This document shows, piece by piece, positions 1 through 6,776 of a stretch of DNA of 33,463 bases. Position 1 is the stretch's first letter. Each line of letters opens with the position of its first letter. The notes under the pieces were generated by a model. It saw nothing but the letters and a program-made list of their open reading frames with translations, made no database searches and had not been told where the DNA came from. The DNA is from Streptomycetaceae bacterium (lineage in GTDB: Bacteria; Actinomycetota; Actinomycetes; Nanopelagicales; Nanopelagicaceae). The position numbers and the translations under genes were made by a program. The stretch is taken from the NCBI GenBank assembly GCA_007279945.1, contig QYPG01000022.1, positions 1 through 33,463 on the forward strand, written 5' to 3'.

Positions 1-3
1 GAG

Positions 4-86
4 CGGAGGATGAGGGATTTGAACCCTCGAGACTTTCATCTACGCGTGTTCGAGACGCGCGCACTCGGCCGCTATGCGAATCCTCC
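4..86 (-). tRNA. tRNA-Ser (anticodon CGA), copy 1
   Basis: Read on the minus strand, an 83-nt class II tRNA folds fully: acceptor GGAGGAT/ATCCTCC, D-stem GCA/TGC, anticodon stem CGCGT/ACGCG, loop CTCGAAC (anticodon CGA, reads UCG), a long variable arm, and T-stem GAGGG/CCCTC. The discriminator is G and CCA is not encoded. It is identical base for base to the copy at 3148-3230, which is unusual in so compact a genome. It lies downstream of the cytosolic protein A gene and has its own promoter at 93-121. Confidence 0.96.
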
Positions 87-92
87 ACACGA

Positions 93-121
93 ATCATACA
101 AAGATTGGCATTGTTTCACAA
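93..121 (-). promoter_or_regulatory. Promoter of tRNA-Ser(CGA) copy 1
   Basis: On the minus strand, a -35 box TTGTGA (121-116), a 17-bp spacer and a -10 box TATGAT (98-93) end six bases before the tRNA. The same architecture is kept in front of copy 2, with -10 TATCAT, although spacer and flanks have diverged. That conservation supports a working promoter. It lies just past the stop codon of the 132-629 gene. Confidence 0.7.
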
Positions 122-131
122 AGCTTTTACC

Positions 132-629
132 TTATGCATTTAGCTTTTTCATCAAATCTGAGTCGTTAATTCTCAATTTATTAATTAATCCAACAATCCG
201 ACTACCACCATTCGAAAAATATCTCAGATCAAAATAGGGGTAAGCGATGATGCAGTAACCCGCCTCATCCTGTGGGTTTCGACCTTGAAGGGGGTAGTTC
301 CAAATGATTTCAACTTCCGTCTGGGCGAAGAATTTGACGAGTTTTCTAACGCGATATCTTGAAAGGCCCTTGAGTTTTACCTCTCGCACATTTTCTTGGT
401 ATGCCAAATTTCCTTTCTTTCGAGCAGAATAACTAACTGTGTCTCCACTTAAAGAATAGAAGATGTCGCCATTAGCTATATTCCTTTTTAAACTTTTCGA
501 CTCTATGAGCTCAAATGCATCTAAGCTGTAGAGTTTGGACTTAGTTTTGATGAAGAATTCGTACAATGCCAGCCGCTCTCGATCATGCAAGTGCTGGCCA
601 AGAGTAAGAAGCTCTTCATAAAAACTCAT
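132..629 (-). CDS. Uncharacterised cytosolic protein A (FFAQTE-motif family)
   Basis: A protein of about 165 residues that I do not recognise. It has no signal peptide or membrane segment. Near residue 108 it carries FFAQTEVEII, matching FFAKTEANIL in the 3293-3631 protein and LFAQSDAGLI in the 2138-2467 protein, so the three look like diverged paralogues. A further C-terminal part of about 50 residues, absent from the other two, ends in KKLNA. Start choice is ATG at 629; an in-frame GTG at 644 would overlap the upstream gene's stop. Each paralogue directly follows a secreted four-cysteine gene, so the pair is probably co-transcribed and may work together. Function unknown. Confidence 0.72.
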   Translation of the reverse strand: MSFYEELLTLGQHLHDRERLALYEFFIKTKSKLYSLDAFELIESKSLKRNIANGDIFYSLSGDTVSYSARKKGNLAYQENVREVKLKGLSRYRVRKLVKFFAQTEVEIIWNYPLQGRNPQDEAGYCIIAYPYFDLRYFSNGGSRIVGLINKLRINDSDLMKKLNA

Positions 630-633
630 TCCC

Positions 634-1143
634 CTATTTTGCACTAATTCGACAGTTCATGGGGTTAGGTTTATCAGAGTTATCTGAAACAGCAACTGTG
701 CGCATATCTTTGAGATGTACCTGTCCGTATGCCCGCCCAGAGTAATCTACCCTTCCTTTTCCATTGCATGGAACCGTCACATTCTCAATCAAAACGTAAT
801 TTGGCCGGCCAGGTTCAGGCCGAGCAATTATGTTTGCAATTACTTTCACAACTTTGTTGCCACGATTAGGCAAAACTTCTTCAAACTTAACTGTGAGTGA
901 TGTATATGCCTGGGGCACATCACAGAGCGTACTTATCTTGAGTTTCGCTTCACTTAATTTTTGAAATTCAAGTGAATATGTTGATTGGTGCACTCTTTGC
1001 ACGTTTATTCTGCAGCTGGGCTCACTCTGCTTGTTTGTATTACTAACTACATATTGAGCAGCTAGTAACCCAATTAGGAGCCAAATTGGGACCTTAGCTC
1101 TGATGATGGCGGGGATTAGTGGCTTTGGATTTGGTTGAAACAT
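634..1143 (-). CDS. Secreted or membrane-anchored four-cysteine protein A
   Basis: 169 residues, unrecognised. An N-terminal hydrophobic stretch (about residues 18-34, following basic residues) looks like a signal anchor or long signal peptide. The exported part has four cysteines in the contexts SCRIN, LCDVP, PCNGK and NCRIS, and a DYSGRAYG motif. The secreted genes at 2483-2950 and 3646-4119 show the same four-cysteine order and a Y-x-G-x-A-Y motif, so this is the most diverged of three paralogues. Two disulfides outside the membrane are plausible. The cytosolic partner gene follows directly, with overlap or near-overlap. No enzyme motif is visible. Confidence 0.74.
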   Translation of the reverse strand: MFQPNPKPLIPAIIRAKVPIWLLIGLLAAQYVVSNTNKQSEPSCRINVQRVHQSTYSLEFQKLSEAKLKISTLCDVPQAYTSLTVKFEEVLPNRGNKVVKVIANIIARPEPGRPNYVLIENVTVPCNGKGRVDYSGRAYGQVHLKDMRTVAVSDNSDKPNPMNCRISAK

Positions 1144-1219
1144 CTCATCAAATTAATAAGGTTCGGCTTCGAAGTGAATCAGGGTAACCCCACCCGTAGT
1201 TTGGAGCGGTAGTCGCTCT

Positions 1220-2092
1220 CTAGAGAGTTAAGGAGCGAATCGCCGCATTTAGAATTTCGGCGCGTTTTTCTACCATGATACTGCCATGATGTTGACCTTC
1301 TAAGAGTTCTAATGTTGGGTTGCAGAGATTTTCATTGAACCATCTAGCCATATGAGGTGACACGCTCAAATCATCTAGACCTTGCCAAATAACGACTGGA
1401 ACACGAACATCTTTAACTTCAAACCCCCAATTTCTAAGAAATGCGTATTCGTCTTCGGCATATCCAATAACACCAACTCTTAAAGCGTCACGGAGTGAAA
1501 GACTCAAGTCTTCTGCAAATGCGCGGTATACATTCTCAAATGAACTAAAACTCGCACGCTTCGCATACTCAACTAAAAACTCTTCTGCTTTTCGGTCACG
1601 AATTTCTGCGTAGTAGCCCTGCTTAAAGGCAATGGAGTCTGCCAGGCTTGCTACAGATATTTTTGCCTCCTCAATGCTTTCAGGACTTTGATCTTGAAAC
1701 CAATCAAAATCTTCTGCATCATAAGGAGACACGCTCGCGATCAATTGGACTCCAGAGCATCTTTCCAAAAGCCCTGAAGCCAATGCGTATGGTCCACCAC
1801 CTGACCATCCAATAGAGACGAAGTTTTCTACTTCTAGGTGGTTTAAAATTTCTTCCAGATCATTATTTGCGCTAATAACCGTATGATCAACTTTTCTATC
1901 GCTACCGGCATATCCAGGGCGAGTGAATGCAATAGCTCTAATTCCTACTTCTGCAATGGCTGCTAACCATGTGCCCCAAACAGCCATCGATGTTGGAGTT
2001 CCGTGATGAAGGATTAATGCCGACTTAGATGAAACTCCATTGTCGGTATAGTCGAGCGCGCGACCATCCGAGAGCTTGAGGGAGCTACTCAT
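1220..2092 (-). CDS. Alpha/beta-fold hydrolase
   Basis: 290 residues with the alpha/beta hydrolase signature: HHGTP oxyanion loop (about residue 29), nucleophile elbow GWSGGG with the serine near residue 96, an acidic residue in GLDDLSV (about 240) and the catalytic histidine in GQHHGS (about 268). No signal peptide, so cytosolic. Substrate cannot be told; the fold covers esterases, epoxide hydrolases, C-C hydrolases and prolyl peptidases. It sits between modules B and A of the repeated secreted/cytosolic pair and has no counterpart in module C, so it looks like a passenger or an insertion. No Shine-Dalgarno sequence is seen before the ATG. Confidence 0.88.
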   Translation of the reverse strand: MSSSLKLSDGRALDYTDNGVSSKSALILHHGTPTSMAVWGTWLAAIAEVGIRAIAFTRPGYAGSDRKVDHTVISANNDLEEILNHLEVENFVSIGWSGGGPYALASGLLERCSGVQLIASVSPYDAEDFDWFQDQSPESIEEAKISVASLADSIAFKQGYYAEIRDRKAEEFLVEYAKRASFSSFENVYRAFAEDLSLSLRDALRVGVIGYAEDEYAFLRNWGFEVKDVRVPVVIWQGLDDLSVSPHMARWFNENLCNPTLELLEGQHHGSIMVEKRAEILNAAIRSLTL

Positions 2093-2137
2093 AAGAACTT
2101 ATTGCCTGACTTAAATTTGTCTCGAAAGAGATCCAAA

Positions 2138-2467
2138 TCATTGAATTAAACCAGCATCACTTTGTGCAAATAGCTCAATTAATTCCTCGACTTGGTCTGC
2201 TCTGGCTTCTGGGATGGGGGCAAAAGTTGAGTAATTATCACCCGTGGGTAACTTAGATGTTGCAGTACACGCAAACTGGTTGTCTTCTATAGAAAACTCA
2301 AACAGATAACCGTTCGTTTCTGATGAAAAGTACCCTAAATCTAAAAATTCGTTGGCTTGTTTTTCATATCTTGAGCGCTCATCCTGCATTAATCTGAAGC
2401 ATTCCCGAATGACAACCGATTCCCGGCGCTTTTGCTCAGAAGTTAAAAATACTTCCTCAGATTCCAT
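2138..2467 (-). CDS. Uncharacterised cytosolic protein B (FAQS-motif family)
   Basis: 109 residues, rich in Glu and Arg at the N-terminus, no signal peptide or membrane segment. The C-terminus ELFAQSDAGLIQ matches the FFA-[QK]-T-E segment of the proteins at 132-629 and 3293-3631. The middle (GYLFEFSIEDNQFACTAT) parallels GYSVKYTLDRTGCWFDAT of protein C in spacing and pattern. It starts 15 bases after the stop of secreted protein B, so the two are very likely co-transcribed. I do not recognise a known family. Confidence 0.7.
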   Translation of the reverse strand: MESEEVFLTSEQKRRESVVIRECFRLMQDERSRYEKQANEFLDLGYFSSETNGYLFEFSIEDNQFACTATSKLPTGDNYSTFAPIPEARADQVEELIELFAQSDAGLIQ

Positions 2468-2482
2468 AGTAGTAAGAGTATC

Positions 2483-2950
2483 TTAAGTACCACAATTCAA
2501 AGGGATAGTTTCTAAAGAAAGCACATGGCGAGCGTACTGCCATTTCCCCGCAATGAATGCCTTCGAGTATGCCACACCGTAATAACTTGTTCTCGCTATA
2601 TTCTCACAAAATTTATAGGTTGAAAAGTTGTTCACTTGACTTCCCGGGTAGGTCGTACCGGAACTATTTATGGTCTTTGTGAGAACTAGATGATTTTGCA
2701 ATTTCCCTTTCTTCCAAATTTCCACAGTAATCGTGACATTGGTTTGTGGAATATTGCATTTTGATGAGGCATTAACTTTTACGGCCCGGATGTTAAATTT
2801 TTCAAAGAGATCTGTAGATATGTGCGCAATGCCGACTTGGAGGCGGCATGGCGGCTTTGGTTGCTTTTTACTTGGCTGATTTCCCGCTGCCGAGCTCATA
2901 TTTATCAGTAAGAAAATGATTAGTAAGCCAAAAGCTTTGTGTAGTTTCAT
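2483..2950 (-). CDS. Secreted four-cysteine protein B
   Basis: 155 residues. A classical signal peptide (MKLHK, a hydrophobic core to about residue 17, then SSAAG) suggests Sec export. The mature part has four cysteines in the contexts PPCRL, SKCNI, KFCEN and LNCGT (C-terminal), plus SYYGVAYSKAF. It aligns along its whole length with the 3646-4119 protein: VKVNASSKCN against IKVNARSRCN, ITVEI against LTVEI, YYGVAY against YYGEAY, and NCG at both ends. The mid region resembles an all-beta exported domain, which is inference only. The cytosolic partner follows after 15 bases. Function unknown. Confidence 0.78.
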   Translation of the reverse strand: MKLHKAFGLLIIFLLINMSSAAGNQPSKKQPKPPCRLQVGIAHISTDLFEKFNIRAVKVNASSKCNIPQTNVTITVEIWKKGKLQNHLVLTKTINSSGTTYPGSQVNNFSTYKFCENIARTSYYGVAYSKAFIAGKWQYARHVLSLETIPLNCGT

Positions 2951-2988
2951 ATTCGAAGCGTCACAGGAACTGCGACGTTGCCCAGAAG

Positions 2989-2997
2989 TTATCCACA
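2989..2997 (+). promoter_or_regulatory. Single consensus DnaA box
   Basis: TTATCCACA matches the consensus DnaA box exactly and lies about 40 bp upstream of secreted gene B. It is the only perfect box I noticed. A chance match on either strand of a window this size is not improbable, so a regulatory role is only a suggestion and this is not an origin. Confidence 0.3.
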
Positions 2998-3018
2998 GCC
3001 TTTTAAGAAAGTGACGGA

Positions 3019-3057
3019 GAGTGATTCAGCCGAAGCGAGTAAAACGAGTGGAGGATG
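3019..3057. repeat. 39-bp direct repeat, orphan copy containing the 3' tip of a tRNA-Ser
   Basis: Matches 3118-3156 at 37 of 39 positions. In the other copy the last nine bases belong to the tRNA-Ser(CGA) acceptor end and discriminator region, and the first 30 are its 3' flank. Here the match stops after GGAGGATG and the rest of the tRNA is missing. It is either a relic of a deleted third tRNA copy or an attachment-site-like repeat left by an insertion at the tRNA 3' end. Confidence 0.8.
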
Positions 3058-3117
3058 TCCGAGCTTGTGATTTCTAAACTAGGCACTGGTTCCAGCCAAA
3101 CCACTGAATAGTTAAAT

Positions 3118-3156
3118 GAGTGATTCAGCCGAAGCGAGTGAAACGAGCGGAGGATG
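3118..3156. repeat. 39-bp direct repeat, copy joined to intact tRNA-Ser(CGA) copy 2
   Basis: Partner of the repeat at 3019-3057, 99 bp apart. It runs from the tRNA's 3' flank into the acceptor stem. The three bases kept at the very start of the window (GAG before the copy 1 tRNA) agree with the same flank, so copy 1 probably has it too, but most of it lies outside the window. Confidence 0.8.
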
Positions 3157-3230
3157 AGGGATTTGAACCCTCGAGACTTTCATCTACGCGTGTTCGAGAC
3201 GCGCGCACTCGGCCGCTATGCGAATCCTCC
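3148..3230 (-). tRNA. tRNA-Ser (anticodon CGA), copy 2
   Basis: Identical over all 83 nt to the tRNA at 4-86, with the same fold and CGA anticodon. It is preceded by a matching promoter (3237-3265) and followed by a flank that recurs 99 bp further on. It lies between the cytosolic protein C gene upstream and the secreted protein B gene downstream. Confidence 0.96.
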
Positions 3231-3236
3231 TTGGGA

Positions 3237-3265
3237 ATGATACAAAGTTTGGCATTGATTCACAA
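3237..3265 (-). promoter_or_regulatory. Promoter of tRNA-Ser(CGA) copy 2
   Basis: -35 TTGTGA (3265-3260), 17-bp spacer, -10 TATCAT (3242-3237), ending six bases before the tRNA. The hexamers and spacing match copy 1, apart from one base in the -10 box. Confidence 0.65.
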
Positions 3266-3292
3266 AGCTCTTACCTTATGCACTTAGTTTTT

Positions 3293-3631
3293 TTAGAGCT
3301 CTTCCGGCATCAAGATATTTGCTTCGGTTTTCGCAAAGAAATCAGGCAGGGCTTTTCTTTTCGCCTTTTTACCCCAACCGAATCTATTCCAGGATCTTTT
3401 TCCTATTCCCTTGTCTGAATTAGTCGCATCAAACCAACACCCGGTTCTGTCTAGTGTGTACTTCACCGAGTACCCACTAAGTTCTAACTCAATACTTTTC
3501 TTGTGAAGCAAAAGTTCGGTTTGCTCTAGATAGCGGTGAGAATTCTTAGTTCGAAGTTCTATGACGAGAGAAAAATAGGCATCATCCCATTCTTGGTCAG
3601 CTATCAATCCACTTTCATCGCTCGAACTCAT
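3293..3631 (-). CDS. Uncharacterised cytosolic protein C (FFAKTE-motif family)
   Basis: 112 residues with no export signal. FFAKTEANIL near the C-terminus matches FFAQTEVEII in protein A and LFAQSDAGLI in protein B. The segment from about residue 20 to 60 (SLVIELRTKNSHRYLEQ onwards) parallels protein A in pattern. Compared with A it lacks the C-terminal extension: a stop follows EEL, and the DNA for the KKLNA-like end remains downstream out of frame, which suggests loss of the tail. It starts 14 bases after secreted gene C. Function unknown. Confidence 0.7.
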   Translation of the reverse strand: MSSSDESGLIADQEWDDAYFSLVIELRTKNSHRYLEQTELLLHKKSIELELSGYSVKYTLDRTGCWFDATNSDKGIGKRSWNRFGWGKKAKRKALPDFFAKTEANILMPEEL

Positions 3632-3645
3632 GCCTGAATTCTACG

Positions 3646-4119
3646 CTAATTACCGCAATTCACGGTGATGGTTTTTTCTGTCAAAACATGAAGAGTTTTC
3701 AGACGCTCACCTTTTATAAAGGCGGAAGCGTATGCTTCTCCGTAATATTTCGAAGATTTCGAGTTTTTACACTCCACGTAGGTTCCTTGATTCTTGATAA
3801 TCGTGTTCGGGAATATTGGGCCCTCAACTCTTATTTCTCTACTGGCAACCTTGTAATCCCTCAGAAAACCAAGTTTGTGAATTTCAACCGTTAATACAAG
3901 GTTAGTCATCTGCCGATTGCACCGAGATCGGGCATTAACTTTTATCGCCTGGAAGCCTTTTCTAATTTCTACTGACTTTGAATAATGAGGGTTATCCAAT
4001 TTGATATTGCACTTAGTAAGTGGAGGGGTTGCTTCAGAAAAAGGTAAAGAAGCAAAGAGGTTGATAAGAATCAGCGAAAGAAAAAAGAGGGGGCTTTTGA
4101 ATGATTTGATTGTGGTCAT
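3646..4119 (-). CDS. Secreted four-cysteine protein C
   Basis: 157 residues. Signal peptide with basic start (MTTIKSFK), a hydrophobic core over about residues 10-25 and a likely cut after SEA. Four cysteines occur in the contexts TKCNI, SRCNR, VECKN and VNCGN, plus KYYGEAYASAF. It aligns end to end with protein B and more loosely with protein A. No Shine-Dalgarno sequence precedes the ATG. The gene begins about 65 bp downstream of the 3' end of tRNA-Ser(GGA), on the same strand, and is followed after 14 bases by its cytosolic partner. No known domain recognised. Confidence 0.78.
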   Translation of the reverse strand: MTTIKSFKSPLFFLSLILINLFASLPFSEATPPLTKCNIKLDNPHYSKSVEIRKGFQAIKVNARSRCNRQMTNLVLTVEIHKLGFLRDYKVASREIRVEGPIFPNTIIKNQGTYVECKNSKSSKYYGEAYASAFIKGERLKTLHVLTEKTITVNCGN

Positions 4120-4183
4120 GCCGCGAGGATGACAAAAACTCCAGACAAGCCCTCTTGGTTATCCTCAGAGTAAGTAAATCTGG

Positions 4184-4268
4184 CGGAGGATGAGGGATTT
4201 GAACCCTCGAAAGGTTGCCCTTTACACGCTTTCCAAGCGTGCGCACTCGGCCGCTATGCGAATCCTCC
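4184..4268 (-). tRNA. tRNA-Ser (anticodon GGA)
   Basis: 85-nt class II tRNA on the minus strand. Acceptor GGAGGAT/ATCCTCC and the D-arm are the same as in the CGA isoacceptors. The anticodon stem is CACGC/GCGTG with loop TTGGAAA, giving anticodon GGA (reads UCC and UCU). The variable arm forms AAAGG-GCAA-CCTTT. Discriminator G, no encoded CCA. Its 5' side faces the SRP RNA gene, so the 40-odd bases between them must hold divergent promoters. Confidence 0.96.
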
Positions 4269-4299
4269 TGAGGGGGCAAACTCTATCGGTGGTCTTAAC

Positions 4300-4305
4300 T
4301 ATGAT
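4300..4305 (+). promoter_or_regulatory. -10 box of the SRP RNA gene
   Basis: TATGAT lies six to seven bases before the predicted 5' end of the SRP RNA, the expected distance for a sigma-70-type promoter. No convincing -35 hexamer is seen 16-18 bp upstream. The region is shared with the divergent tRNA-Ser(GGA) gene. Confidence 0.5.
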
Positions 4306-4310
4306 TACGC

Positions 4311-4402
4311 CAGATCCCTCGTACGGCGTTACCGTACCGAACTCCCCCAGGGCAGGAATGCAGCAAGGGTAGGTCCGCTCTGGCGGGTGTACGAGGGGTC
4401 CT
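4311..4402 (+). ncRNA. ffs: Signal recognition particle RNA, small bacterial (4.5S) type
   Basis: A single long hairpin. The outer stem GATCCCTCGTAC (4313-4324) pairs with GTACGAGGGGTC (4389-4400). The apical part holds the conserved Ffh-binding region, with ACTCCCCCAGG on one side, GGAA tetraloop closed by GCA/TGC, and AGCAAGGGTAG on the other. It binds Ffh to deliver nascent membrane and secreted proteins. CCTTTT after the closing stem may end transcription. An SRP RNA just before dnaX is common in actinobacteria. Confidence 0.93.
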
Positions 4403-4450
4403 TTTCACGGTTTAATTCGAGCGGGCGCAGATCAGTAGAGGAGCACAGCG

Positions 4451-6142
4451 ATGTCTTTAGCTTTATATCGTAAGTATCGCCCCTCTGTATTTGCCGATGT
4501 TATTGGACAAGAACATGTCACCGTTCCATTATCAAATGCTTTAACTGGCGATCGCACACACCATGCATATTTATTTTCAGGTCCACGTGGTTGCGGCAAA
4601 ACATCAAGTGCACGAATCATGGCGCGCTCGCTGAACTGCGAAAAAGGTCCAACACCAAATCCATGTGGCGAGTGTCAATCATGTAAAGACTTAGTAGCAA
4701 ACGGTCCGGGTTCATTAGATGTTATTGAACTCGATGCTGCCACACATGGCTTAGTAGATGATGCACGCGATCTTCGCGACAAAGCTTTCTTTGCACCAGT
4801 GCAAGGACGTTACAAGATTTATATTATCGATGAGGCCCACCAACTTGGACCGGGCGCAGCTAACGCGTTATTAAAAGTTGTTGAAGAGCCGCCTCCGCAC
4901 GTAATCTTTATCTTTGCAACAACTGAACCAGATAAGTTAATCGCAACTATTCGTTCGCGTACACACCATTATCCATTCCGTTTAGTTCCTCCTGGAATTC
5001 TCGCTGCCCACCTTGAAAAGATTTGTAACTCAGAAGGTGTCAGCGTTGCTAAAGGTGTTATTCCACTAGTTGTTCGCGCATCTGGTGGCTCTGTACGTGA
5101 TGCGCTTTCTGTTCTCGGACAGTTGCTAGCTGGTGCCGGCAATGACGGAGTTAGTTATGACATCGCGATTCAACTATTAGGTTTTACAGATGGCGCTTTA
5201 TTAGATGATGCAATCGATGCGATTGCTGCCCATGATGGTGCGACTTTGTTTAAGACAATCGATCGAGTTATCGAATCTGGTCATGACCCTCGGCGATTTA
5301 CTGCCGACATGTTGGAACGTATTCGCGATTTAATGATTGTTGATGCACTCAAAGACACATCCGTTAACTCTATTTTGCGCGATATGCCCGATGATCAGAC
5401 GGAGCGCATGCGCAATCAAGCATCTCGAATCGGTAGCGCGAACCTATCTAGAGCCGCAGATATTGCCGCCGAAGGACTGACGCAGATGCGGGGAGCTACT
5501 GCGCCACGGTTGATGTTGGAGCTCATTTGTGGCCGAATTCTTCTGCCTATTGGTGATTCCAGTGAGTCAGGAATGTTGTCGCGCATTGAACGTTTAGAGC
5601 GCGCAGAGAACCTTGCCCCAATGTCGGCAGCTCCTGCTCCAGTAGCTCGCACTGCACCACCAGTTGTTAAAAAGAGTGATGAAGCAGAGGTTATAGCTGA
5701 CGTTAAAACGCCTGTGTCAGCAGAACCTGCTGCGAAGAACTCTTCTACACATTCGCATGGCGCATTTGATGTCTCAGCCTTACGCCGTGCATGGCCCGAT
5801 GTGATCGAAGATGTCAAGAAACGCCGTCGCCTAACATGGTCGTTGTTGAGTGCGTCTGCTCAAGTACTAGCTGTTGATGACACGGCAATCATAATTGGAA
5901 TCATCAATGCTGGCGCGCGCGATTCATTTGTTAGATCTGAATCTGATGAGATTTTGCGCAAAGCATTTGTAGACATCGTTGGAATCGATCGCCGTATTGA
6001 ATGTGTAGTAGATCCTTCAATTGATACCAATACTCCTGTAGCTCGTGAGACTCGAACATCGGAAGCACCAACTGATAAAACCTTATTATCTGGTGCAGCA
6101 CTCCTTGCTCAAGAGCTCGGCGCCAAATTGATTGAGAAGTAA
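4451..6142 (+). CDS. dnaX: DNA polymerase III subunit gamma/tau
   Basis: 563 residues, the clamp-loader ATPase that opens and loads the beta clamp. Visible: RKYRP start motif, Walker A GPRGCGKT (44-51), zinc cysteines C63, C72, C75 and C78, Walker B YIIDEAH (124-130), sensor and arginine-finger region around TIRSRT (167-171, with Thr where SRC is usual). Domain III runs to about residue 375, followed by a Pro/Ala linker (about 390-440) and a short tau-like C-terminal domain. The ATG follows GAGGAG at a workable distance. recR follows after two bases. A possible -1 frameshift site in the linker is described separately. Confidence 0.97.
   Translation: MSLALYRKYRPSVFADVIGQEHVTVPLSNALTGDRTHHAYLFSGPRGCGKTSSARIMARSLNCEKGPTPNPCGECQSCKDLVANGPGSLDVIELDAATHGLVDDARDLRDKAFFAPVQGRYKIYIIDEAHQLGPGAANALLKVVEEPPPHVIFIFATTEPDKLIATIRSRTHHYPFRLVPPGILAAHLEKICNSEGVSVAKGVIPLVVRASGGSVRDALSVLGQLLAGAGNDGVSYDIAIQLLGFTDGALLDDAIDAIAAHDGATLFKTIDRVIESGHDPRRFTADMLERIRDLMIVDALKDTSVNSILRDMPDDQTERMRNQASRIGSANLSRAADIAAEGLTQMRGATAPRLMLELICGRILLPIGDSSESGMLSRIERLERAENLAPMSAAPAPVARTAPPVVKKSDEAEVIADVKTPVSAEPAAKNSSTHSHGAFDVSALRRAWPDVIEDVKKRRRLTWSLLSASAQVLAVDDTAIIIGIINAGARDSFVRSESDEILRKAFVDIVGIDRRIECVVDPSIDTNTPVARETRTSEAPTDKTLLSGAALLAQELGAKLIEK
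5669..5679 (+). other. Candidate -1 frameshift site inside dnaX
   Basis: Codons 407-408 (AAA AAG, Lys-Lys) lie in the Pro/Ala linker after domain III. A slip back by one base there reads GAG and then TGA, giving a product of 409 residues shaped like a gamma subunit. The sequence AAAAAGAGTGA recalls the E. coli dnaX site, but the base before it is T rather than A. I see no strong stimulatory hairpin within 10 bases; a CAGCAG/CTGCTG hairpin lies about 40 bases on. Confidence 0.3.
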
Positions 6143-6144
6143 AG

Positions 6145-6747
6145 ATGTCGGGAATGTATGAAGGTGCGATTCAAGATTTGATTGATGCTTTAGGTCGATT
6201 GCCTGGCATTGGCCCAAAATCTGCACAGCGCATCGCATTCCATATTTTGCAGGCTGAACCCGAGATCGCTGCGGCACTAGTTGATTCAATTCGTACTGTA
6301 AAAGAGCGGGTAAAGTTTTGTACTACCTGCGGCAATGTGTCAGAAGAAGATATGTGTCGAATCTGCCGTGACCCACGTCGTGAAAACACATCTATATGTG
6401 TTGTTGAAGAGAGCAAAGATGTTATTGCAATCGAGCGCACTCGCGAATTTCGCGGCAAGTATCACGTTTTAGGTGGAGCAATTTCACCCATCGATGGAAT
6501 CGGCCCTGAGCAGCTACGCATTCGTGAACTCATGGCACGTTTAAGCGACCCTGAGATTGTCGAAGTTATTTTGGCAACAGATCCCAACCTTGAGGGTGAA
6601 GCCACAGCCACATATTTAGCGCGCATGATTAAGCCACTCGATATAAAGGTCTCGCGCCTGGCATCGGGCCTGCCCGTAGGTGGAGATTTGGAATATGCCG
6701 ACGAAGTTACCCTTGGCCGAGCCTTTGAGGGTCGCCGCAACATTTAA
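6145..6747 (+). CDS. recR: Recombination mediator RecR
   Basis: 200 residues, the family's usual length. Helix-hairpin-helix [14 protein letters not shown] (16-29), C4 zinc finger C59, C62, C71, C74, then a Toprim domain ([12 protein letters not shown] onward, [12 protein letters not shown]) and the C-terminal Walker-like region. RecR works with RecO/RecF to load RecA at gaps. The family usually begins [10 protein letters not shown], so ATG at 6154 is an alternative start to the one at 6145. It directly follows dnaX, a widespread pairing. Confidence 0.96.
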   Translation: MSGMYEGAIQDLIDALGRLPGIGPKSAQRIAFHILQAEPEIAAALVDSIRTVKERVKFCTTCGNVSEEDMCRICRDPRRENTSICVVEESKDVIAIERTREFRGKYHVLGGAISPIDGIGPEQLRIRELMARLSDPEIVEVILATDPNLEGEATATYLARMIKPLDIKVSRLASGLPVGGDLEYADEVTLGRAFEGRRNI

Positions 6748-6776
6748 TCCCACTATGTGGTACGCGACTCGTCTCA

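Larger units (their letters stand above)
1..150. repeat. Direct duplication, left copy (tRNA-Ser, promoter, 3' tip of neighbouring gene)
   Basis: Bases 1-150 align without gaps to 3145-3294 (constant offset 3144). The tRNA part is identical. The 60 bases upstream of the tRNA (91-150) differ at about seven positions. The duplication therefore includes the tRNA promoter and the last codons of the cytosolic gene. The left edge is cut by the window, so its full extent is not visible. Confidence 0.9.
3145..3294. repeat. Direct duplication, right copy (tRNA-Ser, promoter, 3' tip of neighbouring gene)
   Basis: Partner of 1-150, colinear without gaps. In this copy the segment matching the KKLNA-stop end of protein A lies beyond an earlier stop of protein C (TAA at 3293-3295) and would read KKLSA-stop in another frame. 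The homology thus reaches into what was once coding sequence. Confidence 0.88.

Noticed and set aside
1-4268. CRISPR array or insertion sequence explaining the repeats in the left arm
   Set aside because: The repeats are a gene-sized duplication and one 39-bp pair. There are no regularly spaced short repeats, terminal inverted repeats or transposase.
5416-5817. 133-codon antisense frame inside dnaX
   Set aside because: Composition is that of a frame shadow (Ser/Arg/Ala-rich), with no ribosome-binding site and no domain.
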